Positions 1 to 9,050 of a stretch of DNA of 64,000 nucleotides are shown piece after piece; positions within the stretch are counted from its first letter, which is position 1, and the number at the start of each line of letters is the position of its first letter. Source of the stretch: JAIRNF01 sp031551125. GTDB lineage: Bacteria; Bacteroidota; Bacteroidia; Bacteroidales; UBA932. The notes beneath the pieces were generated by a model that was not told the origin of the DNA, made no database searches, and saw nothing but the letters and a program-made list of their open reading frames with translations. The translations under genes and the position numbers were made by a program. The stretch is taken from contig JAVBOB010000004.1 in NCBI GenBank assembly GCA_031551125.1, positions 124,001-188,000 of the forward strand, in the 5' to 3' direction.

Positions 1-1145
1 TAAAAATTAAAATTGAATTTTTGTTTGAAAAAGTCCCGCATTTCAGGGATTTGCGCCCACAGTTCAAATGGAGCATAAAAGAGGTGCAGGAGGTAACTCT
101 TTTTATCCACTTCAATAGCAAATGATACTGGTTTCTTCGACTGGTCTAATTGGTATTTAGTGAGTAATTGCTCAACGTTGACGTTCTTCAGCGTTTCACC
201 TTCAAACACCTCTCCTGTTTCCTCATCAATTAGGGTTGGTAATGTTGTAATTTCGCCAGGTAGTAGGTCGGTGAATGCCGCTTGAATGTCCTCTACACGG
301 GTGACCAGCCCGCGAGAACACGCCCAACGCTTAGCATATATTTTAGAATCTTCGCCCGCTTGCTCGCGGGCTTCTTTCGACAGGTAGGGAGCAAGGTAAG
401 CACCTACCTTGCCAACATCTTTAATAGGCTCATTGCTAAAGTCAACGGGCTGCAAAAAGATTGATTTACGTTGCCCATTCAGGGCAACGGTATAAAACTT
501 ATCGCGATTCTTTGCAAAAAAATCGTAATCCGATACGCGAAGTTTTTCGTCAATTACGGCGCGGGTTCTCTCGAACCGTGGCCGCAAAAAACTTTCCGAA
601 TAGATAGTAAAGCCTTCCCTACGCAAAAGGTTAAGCCAACGGAGGTTAACGCGCCAATAATGCACGTAATCGACATAAGAGAAAAGACAATGATAGTGAA
701 GTACACCACGACACTTACGAGTGTCCTCAATACGTTCCCCGTTTTGCCTCTCATTAACCCAAAGATATTTTTGGAGCTTATAGTTTTTACGCTCATTATC
801 AAGAAAATGTTTAAATATGCCATGTAACCACTCGTCCTGTTCCTGACGAGTGAGATTTTGCTTTTCTTCAGGTAATTCAGGAAAGGTAAGCGTAACAAAC
901 TTCAACTGTAGTTGCTGTTTGCGTTCCAATGTCAAATACAACGACATCGCAGCACTACGTATCTTTCGGGCACCTTTGCCCGAAAGCTGAAATCCCTTTT
1001 CCGCCGTGTGCGAAAAATCTTGCTCAGCCTTTGGCTGTCGCTCACCTTCGGGGGTGTTAGTCCCCAAAGATTTGGGGACTAACATTAAACTGAAATCTTC
1101 ACGCACTACCGCGCGGTAGTGCTTTAGCTGCTCACAGTCGAACAT
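1..1145 (-). CDS. Rolling-circle replication initiator (HUH Rep), 3' end at window edge
   Basis: An open frame of 381 codons runs from an ATG at 1145 to the left edge, where the next codon begins TA and may be the stop. Three HUH-endonuclease motifs occur in order: KFVTLTFPE at residues 82-90 (motif I), LHYHCLF at 149-155 (motif II, metal-binding H-Y-H), and AYLAPYLSK at 249-257 (motif III, two candidate catalytic Tyr plus Lys). The stretch YLWVNERQ ahead of motif II is typical of Rep/G2P-type proteins. Such enzymes nick one strand at an origin to start rolling-circle replication of plasmids or single-stranded DNA phages. The start overlaps the stop of the upstream gene by one base (TGATG), so translation is probably coupled. 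The coding sequence is crowded with perfect inverted repeats. Phage, plasmid or integrated element cannot be told apart here. Confidence 0.8.
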   Translation of the reverse strand, partial: MFDCEQLKHYRAVVREDFSLMLVPKSLGTNTPEGERQPKAEQDFSHTAEKGFQLSGKGARKIRSAAMSLYLTLERKQQLQLKFVTLTFPELPEEKQNLTRQEQDEWLHGIFKHFLDNERKNYKLQKYLWVNERQNGERIEDTRKCRGVLHYHCLFSYVDYVHYWRVNLRWLNLLRREGFTIYSESFLRPRFERTRAVIDEKLRVSDYDFFAKNRDKFYTVALNGQRKSIFLQPVDFSNEPIKDVGKVGAYLAPYLSKEAREQAGEDSKIYAKRWACSRGLVTRVEDIQAAFTDLLPGEITTLPTLIDEETGEVFEGETLKNVNVEQLLTKYQLDQSKKPVSFAIEVDKKSYLLHLFYAPFELWAQIPEMRDFFKQKFNFNF

Positions 1146-1465
1146 CACACGAATAAATCAAGTTGAACGTGTGATAATTTTTGCCGTTCTTCACGCAAAC
1201 GGGCAAGAAGAGTAGGGGGGTACTTCAACGAGGCGGTAGTAACCAGCTTATCAAATGCAGCCACTAACGCTTTTTTGTCCTCTTTATAGAGGACATGGAA
1301 CCTCCACAACTTTTGGGCGTTTGCCCAGTAGTAGGATGATTTCGGCACAATACCAGCCGTAAATATCCAACCGCCAACTACATCATTAGCGGGATGCTTT
1401 GACAGTTCGAACTCAAACCCGAACACAGGATGTACTACCGCCGTCTTATATACTATATCACTCAT
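1145..1465 (-). CDS. Hypothetical protein upstream of Rep
   Basis: A 106-residue protein that I do not recognise. It has no signal peptide or membrane segment, and is basic and aromatic in the middle (YYWANAQKLWRFHVLYKED). Its stop TGA overlaps the ATG of the Rep gene, which points to one transcript and coupled translation. A small gene directly ahead of a rolling-circle initiator could be a regulator or accessory replication factor, but this is position-based inference only. It contains a perfect 8-bp inverted repeat (1276-1283 with 1288-1295), the same feature that fills the Rep gene, so both probably belong to one element. Confidence 0.6.
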   Translation of the reverse strand: MSDIVYKTAVVHPVFGFEFELSKHPANDVVGGWIFTAGIVPKSSYYWANAQKLWRFHVLYKEDKKALVAAFDKLVTTASLKYPPTLLARLREERQKLSHVQLDLFV

Positions 1466-1543
1466 AACATCAATGTTACAATAGGAGTAATCCGAAAGGC
1501 GACACTAAGACAAGTCCATAAGGTGTGTCGCAATTGGAATCTC

Positions 1544-2035
1544 TTATTCTTGATTATAAGGACATTTATCTAAGGGAAATACGCACGAAGCAGCAACGGG
1601 GCAACCTTGACAAGGCTCGTCAAGTGTATCTTTAAAAGCATGTATATCTTCGTTGTCTTCACGAAATATACAACCAACACAATCAAACAATATGCAAGTA
1701 TCCTTAATAGGGCATGGCTTAATATGGAGAATAGCCGAACTAACGCTATCCTTATGTTTCTTACGCAACTTAGCAAGGGTAGCAACGTACTTTTTTGTAC
1801 GGTAGAGTTTAAACGTCTGATTTTGATTATTTTCGATAAGAAACTTTAAGGTATCCCAAATCTTAACGGAATCACCACATCTAAACTCTCTAGCATGAGA
1901 ATATAAATCATCCGCATAAGTAAGGCACTTTCTTTCAACAATATCTAACTCGGAATGCAACACTTTAATTTCGCTAGCCATCTTATAAAAGATGATAACC
2001 GAAAGAACCATAATAATAACTAATAGTAGCACCAT
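1544..2035 (-). CDS. Membrane-anchored cysteine-rich hypothetical protein
   Basis: A 163-residue protein. Residues 2-17 form a hydrophobic segment (VLLLVIIMVLSVIIFY) that should anchor the N-terminus in the membrane. A coiled-coil-like helix follows (about 20-45), then a basic middle. The last 60 residues hold nine cysteines, several in CxxC or CxxxxC spacing (CPIKDTC, CVGC, CQGC), suggesting a metal-binding or disulfide-rich tail. I recognise no family. It is the first gene of the minus-strand accessory group and lies 78 bp ahead of the 106-residue gene. Confidence 0.6.
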   Translation of the reverse strand: MVLLLVIIMVLSVIIFYKMASEIKVLHSELDIVERKCLTYADDLYSHAREFRCGDSVKIWDTLKFLIENNQNQTFKLYRTKKYVATLAKLRKKHKDSVSSAILHIKPCPIKDTCILFDCVGCIFREDNEDIHAFKDTLDEPCQGCPVAASCVFPLDKCPYNQE

Positions 2036-2080
2036 AACATTTTGATTTTAAAGTTTATATTCAGTTGTTTACAATAAAAA

Positions 2081-2102
2081 AGCCTTCCACAGTTGGAAGG
2101 CT
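2081..2102 (-). terminator. Intrinsic terminator-like hairpin, minus strand
   Basis: A perfect 9-bp stem (AGCCTTCCA at 2081-2089 with TGGAAGGCT at 2094-2102) has a 4-base loop and is preceded on the plus strand by an A-tract. Read on the minus strand it is stem plus T-run, suited to stop transcripts coming from the gyrA side before the accessory genes. Confidence 0.6.
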
Positions 2103-2174
2103 CATCGGTTACATTTCTAACCGCTAACACATCATTCCTATAATATTGATTATGTAAAATATTGCATTTATAAA

Positions 2175-2204
2175 AAAGCCCTCAACTATATAGCTAAAGG
2201 CTTT
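2175..2204 (-). terminator. Weak terminator-like hairpin behind the TPR gene
   Basis: AAAGCC (2175-2180) pairs with GGCTTT (2199-2204) across an 18-base loop, with an A-tract on the plus-strand left side. It lies 19 bp past the TPR gene stop. With 2081-2102 it would form a double terminator for the gyrA operon. Confidence 0.4.
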
Positions 2205-2222
2205 CTGTATTCGTTATCTCAC

Positions 2223-3527
2223 CTATTCAGCCTTTACTTGTTCTCTTACGATAGCGTTGTACTTTTCGTAGTTCTGCTTCATTTCAGGACTTTCTTCCAT
2301 AAAACGGTAGTACACGTTTTTCAAAACTTCGGCAATGGAAGCTTCCGGTTGTAGCTTGTATGCAGCCTCGAAAGGTGCTATTGATTGTTTCAATTCATCA
2401 TTCAATTTTTTAATAAGCGCATCATATTCTGCTTCTTTGCTCAATGGTAGTGCATCAGCTTCTTTTCCTATATCAATAGCATTTTGGTAATGTAAGTAGC
2501 CTAAGCTGTATTGTGCATAGAAGTTTTTAGGGTCTTTTTCAATAGCAACTTTATAAGCAGCAGCCGCCTTATCAACTTCTTTCAGCTTATCATATAGCAT
2601 ACCTTCTGCATAGTATAAGCTGGAGTTAGTAGGCTCGTTTTCCTGCGCCTTCTTTATATAAGGCAGTACCTTAAGAGCATCCTCTCCTTTCTGCATGTAG
2701 AAATTGATAATAGCAATAAGAATACCTTGGTTGGTTGGATACTTAGTATAAACATCACCCAACATCTTTTCCGCTTGTTCCGTCTTATTATTTTTAGCCA
2801 TTACCTCAGCTAGCTTAGCATACATATCACCACCTTTGATATAACCATGATCAATGGCTTTTTGGTAAAACTCTTCTGCTAAAGGATAATTATCCGCCGC
2901 TATAGCAAGAAGACCTATGTTACTCATGGTAAGCGTATCAACCATACTAACCGGCTTGCTGGAGTTACAAGCATATACACCTTGGAAGCCTTCTAATGCT
3001 TTTTTATTGTCGCCCATAGAATACGCATTAACGGCTGCAGTATTAAACTGAGCGGCCAGCTTCGTGTAACCTTCCTTCAATGATTTATTAGAAGGTTCTA
3101 ACTTCTCTGCTTGTTGGTATGCTTCTAAAGCTGTTTGTAATGGTTCCGGGGCATCTGTTTTGGTTACATTCCAAAACGCCAGTACATCTTTACCGTTAGC
3201 TTTAGCATAGTAAAGCTCCTTATCCGGATAAACAACTACAGTATACGTTTCACCATCAGGGCTTGTCCAAGACTTTGTTTCAATAACTTGTTGTCCTTTT
3301 ATTAGAAGGTCAACCGTGGTCTTATCCATTCCCGGCATTATACTCTTTGCAGGAGCTTCTGCAACTTGAACAAACAAGTCACCACGAGCAATCCACGTTT
3401 TAGCGCTACCCTTCTTTTTATCATTATTGATGTCTTCATTACTGGCGTTTATCTTCTTAGCGAACTCTTGGGCAATTGCCAGCTGCGCCACAAGAAGCAA
3501 AACAAATAGAGTTGATAATTTTTTCAT
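2223..3527 (-). CDS. Secreted tetratricopeptide-repeat protein
   Basis: A 434-residue protein. A signal peptide is visible at residues 1-19 (ends AQLAIA before Q), so it is probably periplasmic. An N-terminal region of about 110 residues is followed by TPR-type helical repeats from about 130 to 350, for example YAEGMLYDKLKEVDKAAAAY. TPRs usually act as protein-binding scaffolds and no partner can be named. It lies 26 bp behind gyrA on the same strand, so it is most likely transcribed with it. I believe a TPR gene behind gyrA recurs in Bacteroidales, but this is from memory. Confidence 0.85.
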   Translation of the reverse strand: MKKLSTLFVLLLVAQLAIAQEFAKKINASNEDINNDKKKGSAKTWIARGDLFVQVAEAPAKSIMPGMDKTTVDLLIKGQQVIETKSWTSPDGETYTVVVYPDKELYYAKANGKDVLAFWNVTKTDAPEPLQTALEAYQQAEKLEPSNKSLKEGYTKLAAQFNTAAVNAYSMGDNKKALEGFQGVYACNSSKPVSMVDTLTMSNIGLLAIAADNYPLAEEFYQKAIDHGYIKGGDMYAKLAEVMAKNNKTEQAEKMLGDVYTKYPTNQGILIAIINFYMQKGEDALKVLPYIKKAQENEPTNSSLYYAEGMLYDKLKEVDKAAAAYKVAIEKDPKNFYAQYSLGYLHYQNAIDIGKEADALPLSKEAEYDALIKKLNDELKQSIAPFEAAYKLQPEASIAEVLKNVYYRFMEESPEMKQNYEKYNAIVREQVKAE

Positions 3528-3553
3528 AGCCTTATTGTTTTTAATGTAATGGG

Positions 3554-6070
3554 TTATTCTGTTACCTGTTCAGCGGTGGTGGTTTGTTGCTCCATTTCTT
3601 CTGCTGGTATATCTTCTTTTACCTCGCTTTTATTAACCTTAGCAACCGCAGCTATAGAATCATTACTCCTTATGTTGATTAATTTCACACCTTGTGTGGC
3701 ACGGCTCAACAACCGTATCTCTGAAACCGCCAAGCGTATTGTTATTCCCGACTTTGTGATAATCATCAAGTCGTTTTCTTCTGTAACATCTTTTATTGCG
3801 ATTAACTTTCCGGTTTTCTCGGTAATGTTCATGGTCTTCACACCCTTACCGCCTCTGTTAATCGTTCGGTAGTCTTCCAATTCCGACCGTTTTCCGTAGC
3901 CGTTATCAGATACTACCATAATGTGCGTGTTCTTATCTTCCTTTTCTACACATATCATGCCAACCACTTCGTCAGTATCTTCAATATTCATGCCACGAAC
4001 TCCGGAACCGGTTCTACCGATAGCTCTGACTTGGTCTTCGTTAAAGCGAACGGCCTTACCTTCTCGAGCCGCCATAATAATTTCCATGTTACCGTTAGTA
4101 AGCTTGGCTTCCAGCAGCTCATCACCATCCTTAATGGTAATGGCATTTACACCCGTAGAACGACGACGAGAGTACTCTTCCAGCGAAGTTTTCTTAATGG
4201 TAGCTCGTTTGGTTGCCAGCACAATGTAATGGCTATTAATAAACTCCTTATCGCTAAGCTTACGGATGTTTATGTACGCCATCACCTTATCATCAGGCTC
4301 AATATTGATAACGTTTTGGATGGCGCGTCCCTTTGAAGCCTTAGCTCCTTCCGGAATTTCATATACGTTAAGCCAGTAGCAGCGTCCCTTCTTGGTGAAG
4401 AATAGCATAGTGCTATGCATATTGGCCATATATATGTGTTCAATAAAATCTTCGTCACGAGTGGCACTACCTTTAGCTCCTACCCCACCCTTATTTTGTG
4501 TTCGGTATTCACTTAGAGGTGTACGCTTTATGTAACCCATGTGCGATATGGTGATTACCATATCATCATCAGCGTAGAAATCTTCGGGGTTAAACTCTTC
4601 AGCACTATATACAATGTCTGTTTTGCGCTCATCACCAAACTTGCCCTTTACCTCCAGCAGCTCATCTTTAATTAGCTGCATTTGCAGCGACTCATCAGCA
4701 AGTATTGAATTCAAGTGATCTATCAGCTTCATCAGCTCGTTGTACTCTTCGCGTAGCTTATCGCGCTCAAGTCCGGTTAGCTGACGTAAGCGCATTTCAA
4801 TAATAGCCGATGCCTGTATCTCGCTAAGGCCAAATTTTTCCATTAGCCCGGTACGAGCCTCATCCGGTGTTTTCGATGCGCGAATAAGTGCTATTACCTC
4901 ATCAAGATGGTCAAGAGCAATGAGTAAACCTTCCAAAATGTGCGCTCTCTTCTTAGCCTGCTCCAGCTCATAACGCGTACGACGCAAAATTACTTCATGA
5001 CGATGACGGACGAAGTACTTAATAAGCTGCTTAAGGTTCAGCAAGCGTGGTCTGCCGTCAACAAGTGCAATGTTATTAATAGAGAAGGTTGATTGCAGCT
5101 GGCTGTACTTGAATAGATTGTTCAGTACAACGTTTGCCACGGCATCCATCTTTAGCTTAATAACAACGCGCATACCATTACGGTCGCTCTCATCGTTAAT
5201 ATATGAAATACCTTCTACTCTTTTTTCGTTAACCAGCTCGGCAATCTTTTCAATCAGCTCCTTCTTGTTAACCTGATAGGGTATTTCTTTAATTACAATA
5301 ACCTCACGACCGCTGCTCGAAATTTCAATATCTGTCTTTGCACGAACAACAATCCTTCCCCTACCCGTTTCGTAAGCATCCTTAATACCTTGGTAGCCGT
5401 ATATGGTACCTCCGGTTGGGAAGTCGGGGCCCTTTACGTGATGTAGCAGCTCGTCTGTAGTTATTTCTTTATTATCAATATACGCACAAGTAGCATCAAT
5501 AATTTCAGAAAGGTTGTGCGGAGCCATGTTGGTAGCCATACCAACGGCAATACCCGATGCTCCGTTAACCAACAGCAAAGGGATTTTGGTAGCCAACACC
5601 GTTGGCTCCATGTATTCTTCACTATAGTTAGGACGAAAATCAACTGTATCTTTATCCAAATCGGCCAGCACTTCTTCGGTTAGCTTCCGAAGCCGAGCTT
5701 CCGTATAACGCATAGCTGCAGGAGAATCACCATCTACCGAACCAAAGTTTCCCTGTCCGTCAACCAGCATGTAACGCATGCTCCAATCCTGAGCCATACG
5801 CACCATTGCTTCGTAAACCGATGAGTCGCCGTGCGGGTGGTACTTACCCATTACATCACCAACAATACGTGCACATTTCTTAAACGGACGATTGGCATAT
5901 ACTCCCATTTCGGCCATACCATACAGAATACGACGGTGTACGGGTTTCATTCCGTCTCGTACGTCCGGCAAAGCTCTTGAAACGATAACCGACATCGAAT
6001 AATCGATGTACGCTGATTTCATTTCTTCCTCAATGTTGATTCGAATAATCTTTTCGTTGTTTTCTATCAT
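3554..6070 (-). CDS. gyrA: DNA gyrase subunit A
   Basis: The 838-residue A subunit of gyrase, which introduces negative supercoils together with GyrB. The breakage-reunion domain fills about residues 8-490. The active-site tyrosine is Y122 in AAMRYTEARL, the same number as in E. coli. The quinolone-resistance region reads GDSSVYE with Ser83 and Glu87, so the usual resistance change at 83 is absent; Glu at 87 is seen in related bacteria. The C-terminal beta-pinwheel carries a GyrA-box variant QNKGGVG in the first blade and NRGGKG in a later one. The tail is Glu/Thr-rich (PAEEMEQQTTTAEQ). It starts the gyrA-TPR operon. Confidence 0.98.
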   Translation of the reverse strand: MIENNEKIIRINIEEEMKSAYIDYSMSVIVSRALPDVRDGMKPVHRRILYGMAEMGVYANRPFKKCARIVGDVMGKYHPHGDSSVYEAMVRMAQDWSMRYMLVDGQGNFGSVDGDSPAAMRYTEARLRKLTEEVLADLDKDTVDFRPNYSEEYMEPTVLATKIPLLLVNGASGIAVGMATNMAPHNLSEIIDATCAYIDNKEITTDELLHHVKGPDFPTGGTIYGYQGIKDAYETGRGRIVVRAKTDIEISSSGREVIVIKEIPYQVNKKELIEKIAELVNEKRVEGISYINDESDRNGMRVVIKLKMDAVANVVLNNLFKYSQLQSTFSINNIALVDGRPRLLNLKQLIKYFVRHRHEVILRRTRYELEQAKKRAHILEGLLIALDHLDEVIALIRASKTPDEARTGLMEKFGLSEIQASAIIEMRLRQLTGLERDKLREEYNELMKLIDHLNSILADESLQMQLIKDELLEVKGKFGDERKTDIVYSAEEFNPEDFYADDDMVITISHMGYIKRTPLSEYRTQNKGGVGAKGSATRDEDFIEHIYMANMHSTMLFFTKKGRCYWLNVYEIPEGAKASKGRAIQNVINIEPDDKVMAYINIRKLSDKEFINSHYIVLATKRATIKKTSLEEYSRRRSTGVNAITIKDGDELLEAKLTNGNMEIIMAAREGKAVRFNEDQVRAIGRTGSGVRGMNIEDTDEVVGMICVEKEDKNTHIMVVSDNGYGKRSELEDYRTINRGGKGVKTMNITEKTGKLIAIKDVTEENDLMIITKSGITIRLAVSEIRLLSRATQGVKLINIRSNDSIAAVAKVNKSEVKEDIPAEEMEQQTTTAEQVTE

Positions 6071-6393
6071 ATCTGCTAAATAATCATACTATGCTATATA
6101 ATCACAAATAAACTCAAAATAAGCATATTATAAGCAATTATATAGACAAAAAAGGAGCACTAAGGTAGGTAATATTATCGACATGAAGTAATAATTCCTA
6201 AAGTAATTTTCAACAAGCCCAATCTTCTGATAACAGCGTAAATACGATTTGCATCGCTTTTTTTAAACATCTGTCGTTTTTTGTTGTTCTTAAACTAACT
6301 TAGCTGCTGTATATCATCAATGCAAACAAACGTTTCGCATAGACCTATACAGTTATTTTTCAGCCTTATAGCAAATATACGAGAAAATAGATA
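6071..6393. other. Divergent promoter region between gyrA and clpC
   Basis: A 323-bp AT-rich gap between divergent genes. It must hold the promoters of both gyrA (minus) and clpC (plus). I see no clear TTG/TAnnTTTG pair or CIRCE-type heat-shock repeat. Confidence 0.5.
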
Positions 6394-8940
6394 ATGGAAC
6401 TGGAATACAAATATTCAAAAGAAGTCAGCCAAATTGTTTCGTTTGGAATGGAAGAGGCTGTACGCTTAGGTTGCTATGCAATGGGTACAGAAATACTCTT
6501 TTTGGCAATACTCAGGCATTACAATAATGCAGCCATTAAAACGCTCCTTGATCTTGGCATTAATCTGAGTGAGTTGAGGCAAAATCTGGAAAATGAAATT
6601 AGAACAGATGTCATACTCTCACCACAGGATAACAGTAAAACGTACATGACAAAAGCGGCTGACAAAACGCTTAAGCTCCTGCTTATTGAAGCAAGAAATA
6701 TGAAAGATACGGAAAACAGCGCTGTTCACTTAATGTTGGCTATTTTGAAAGATGAAAGCAGCAAAGTAACCCAATTGCTAAATACTACCGCCCATATAAG
6801 CTACGAAGTATTTAAAGCAAAATACAAGGGTGAACCGCTCCCATCCTCACATCAAATAAAGGCCGATTTTGAGAACGAAGATATGGCTACTGATAGAGAT
6901 GATGAACAGGCTAACTATAAGTCTAACAATAATTCTACAGCCGTAAAATCCCCCAGCAATACCCCTGTGCTGGATAACTTTAGCGTTGACCTTACCAAAT
7001 CGGCAGAAGAAGGTCGTTTAGACCCGATTGTAGGGCGTGAGCGCGAGATTGAGCGTTTAGCCCAGATACTAAGCCGGCGGAAGAAAAATAATCCGGTGCT
7101 TATTGGCGAACCGGGTGTTGGTAAATCGGCTATTGCCGAAGGTTTGGCTTTGCGTATTATTCAGAAAAAAGTATCGCGTTTACTGCAAAATAAGCGTGTT
7201 GTTGCCCTTGATGTAGCTTCAATTGTAGCCGGAACAAAGTATCGCGGACAGTTTGAAGAGCGTATGAAAGCTATTCTGAACGAGCTGCAAAAGAACCACG
7301 ATGTTATTCTTTTTATTGACGAAATACATACGCTGGTTGGTGCCGGTGGTGCCACAGGGTCCATTGATGCCGCTAACATGCTAAAGCCGGCTCTTGCGCG
7401 TGGAGAAATACAATGTATTGGTGCAACTACTTTAGATGAATACCGAGAATACATAGAAAAAGATGGCGCGCTCGAACGCCGTTTCCAGCGGATTATTGTA
7501 GAGCCTACTTCTCCCGAGGAAACCATAGAGATTCTCAACAACATAAAAGAGCGGTATGAGAACCATCATAACGTGATATATACGCCGGAAGCCATACAGG
7601 CTTGCGTTTCGTTGACAAACCGGTATATATCAGACCGTTGCCTGCCCGATAAGGCAATTGATGCGTTGGATGAAGCCGGTGCTCGTGTACACGTATCCAC
7701 TATAAGTGTTCCCATAGAGGTTATTGAGCTGGAAAAACAGCTGGAAGCAGTAAAGCAGCAAAAACGCGAGGTGGTAAAAAATCAAGCGTATGAAGAGGCT
7801 TCAATGCTCAGGGATAAAGAGCGGGAGCTGCAAGCCAAGTTGGATAAGACTACTGCCGATTGGGATAAAGAGGTTTCTCAGCACAAGCTGACAGTAGATG
7901 AAGAGAAGGTTGCCGAAGTGGTAGCCATGATGACTAACGTTCCCGTTCAACGCATTGCTCAGGCGGAAGGCACGCGTTTGCTAAAAATGGCTGAAGAATT
8001 AGGGGGCAGCGTAATTGGACAAGACCAGGCAATAACAAAGGTTGTTAAGGCTATTCAACGAAACAGGGCGGGACTAAAAGACCCCAGCCGTCCTATTGGG
8101 TCGTTTATATTTCTTGGCCCTACAGGGGTTGGTAAAACCCAGCTGGCAAAGGTTCTGGCAAAATATTTATTTGACAGTACGGATAACCTTATTCGCATTG
8201 ATATGAGCGAGTATATGGAAAAATTTGCCGTAAGCCGTCTTATTGGTGCGCCTCCGGGTTATGTGGGCTACGAAGAAGGTGGACAGCTAACCGAAAAGGT
8301 ACGCCGCAAACCATATTCGGTTGTGCTACTTGACGAAATTGAAAAAGCACATCACGATGTTTTCAATATTCTATTGCAGGTGCTGGATGAAGGTGTGCTA
8401 ACCGATAGCTTAGGCCGTAAGGTTGACTTTAAGAACACCATTATTATCATGACATCCAATATTGGAAGCCGTGAGGTAAAAGAAATGGGACATGGCGTAG
8501 GTTTTGGTTCTGTTACTAACAGGGAAAAAACGCTGAGCGATAACTCTAAAACAATAATAGACAAATCGCTGAATAAAACGTTTGCCCCCGAATTTCTTAA
8601 CCGCGTGGATGATGTTGTTATATTCAACATGCTATCAAAAGAAGACTTATCTAAGATTATCGACATTGAGGTTAAAAACTTGTTTTCACGCGTACTGCAA
8701 ATGGGCTACACCATTTCACTCAGTGATGAGGCAAAAGATTTTATTACCGAAAAAGGGTACGACCAGCAGTACGGCGCTCGTCCGCTAAAACGGGCTATGC
8801 AAAAGTATTTGGAAGACCCGATGGCTGAAGAAATACTTAAAACGGGAGTTCAGCCCGGTAGCGTTATCAACATAGCTTTAAATGAGGAAAAAGACGATAT
8901 AGTAGTTGCTATATCACCCGAAGATAAAGATAAGGGTTAA
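6394..8940 (+). CDS. clpC: ATP-dependent Clp protease ATPase subunit ClpC
   Basis: An 848-residue AAA+ unfoldase. Two Clp-N repeats lie at about 5-145. The first AAA domain has Walker A GEPGVGKS (238-245) and Walker B VILFIDEIH (304-312). A UVR-type coiled segment sits between the domains (about 444-485), and the second AAA domain has Walker A GPTGVGKT (575-582). The short linker and UVR segment point to ClpC rather than ClpB. A VGF tripeptide (in GHGVGFGS) sits where the ClpP-docking loop is expected, so it probably feeds substrates to ClpP. It is transcribed alone, divergently from gyrA. An acidic, Asn/Ser-rich linker at 155-195 is not conserved-looking. Confidence 0.95.
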   Translation: MELEYKYSKEVSQIVSFGMEEAVRLGCYAMGTEILFLAILRHYNNAAIKTLLDLGINLSELRQNLENEIRTDVILSPQDNSKTYMTKAADKTLKLLLIEARNMKDTENSAVHLMLAILKDESSKVTQLLNTTAHISYEVFKAKYKGEPLPSSHQIKADFENEDMATDRDDEQANYKSNNNSTAVKSPSNTPVLDNFSVDLTKSAEEGRLDPIVGREREIERLAQILSRRKKNNPVLIGEPGVGKSAIAEGLALRIIQKKVSRLLQNKRVVALDVASIVAGTKYRGQFEERMKAILNELQKNHDVILFIDEIHTLVGAGGATGSIDAANMLKPALARGEIQCIGATTLDEYREYIEKDGALERRFQRIIVEPTSPEETIEILNNIKERYENHHNVIYTPEAIQACVSLTNRYISDRCLPDKAIDALDEAGARVHVSTISVPIEVIELEKQLEAVKQQKREVVKNQAYEEASMLRDKERELQAKLDKTTADWDKEVSQHKLTVDEEKVAEVVAMMTNVPVQRIAQAEGTRLLKMAEELGGSVIGQDQAITKVVKAIQRNRAGLKDPSRPIGSFIFLGPTGVGKTQLAKVLAKYLFDSTDNLIRIDMSEYMEKFAVSRLIGAPPGYVGYEEGGQLTEKVRRKPYSVVLLDEIEKAHHDVFNILLQVLDEGVLTDSLGRKVDFKNTIIIMTSNIGSREVKEMGHGVGFGSVTNREKTLSDNSKTIIDKSLNKTFAPEFLNRVDDVVIFNMLSKEDLSKIIDIEVKNLFSRVLQMGYTISLSDEAKDFITEKGYDQQYGARPLKRAMQKYLEDPMAEEILKTGVQPGSVINIALNEEKDDIVVAISPEDKDKG

Positions 8941-9050
8941 ACGCTATAAAAGCATACCGGAACGGTTGCCCGCTTGTTCTTTAAAATGTACAGCCACAAA
9001 CTCCTCAAAAGAAGTTTTTGGCTGTATATTGGTTTTATAGATTCACCTCA

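Noticed and set aside
554..898. Minus-strand 114-residue frame with hydrophobic segments
   Set aside because: It overlaps the Rep frame in another register. The Rep frame is longer and carries the three HUH motifs in order.
9018..9050. N-terminal extension of the ZIP transporter from a TTG
   Set aside because: The extension is absent from known family members; ATG at 9051 or 9063 fits the first membrane helix better.
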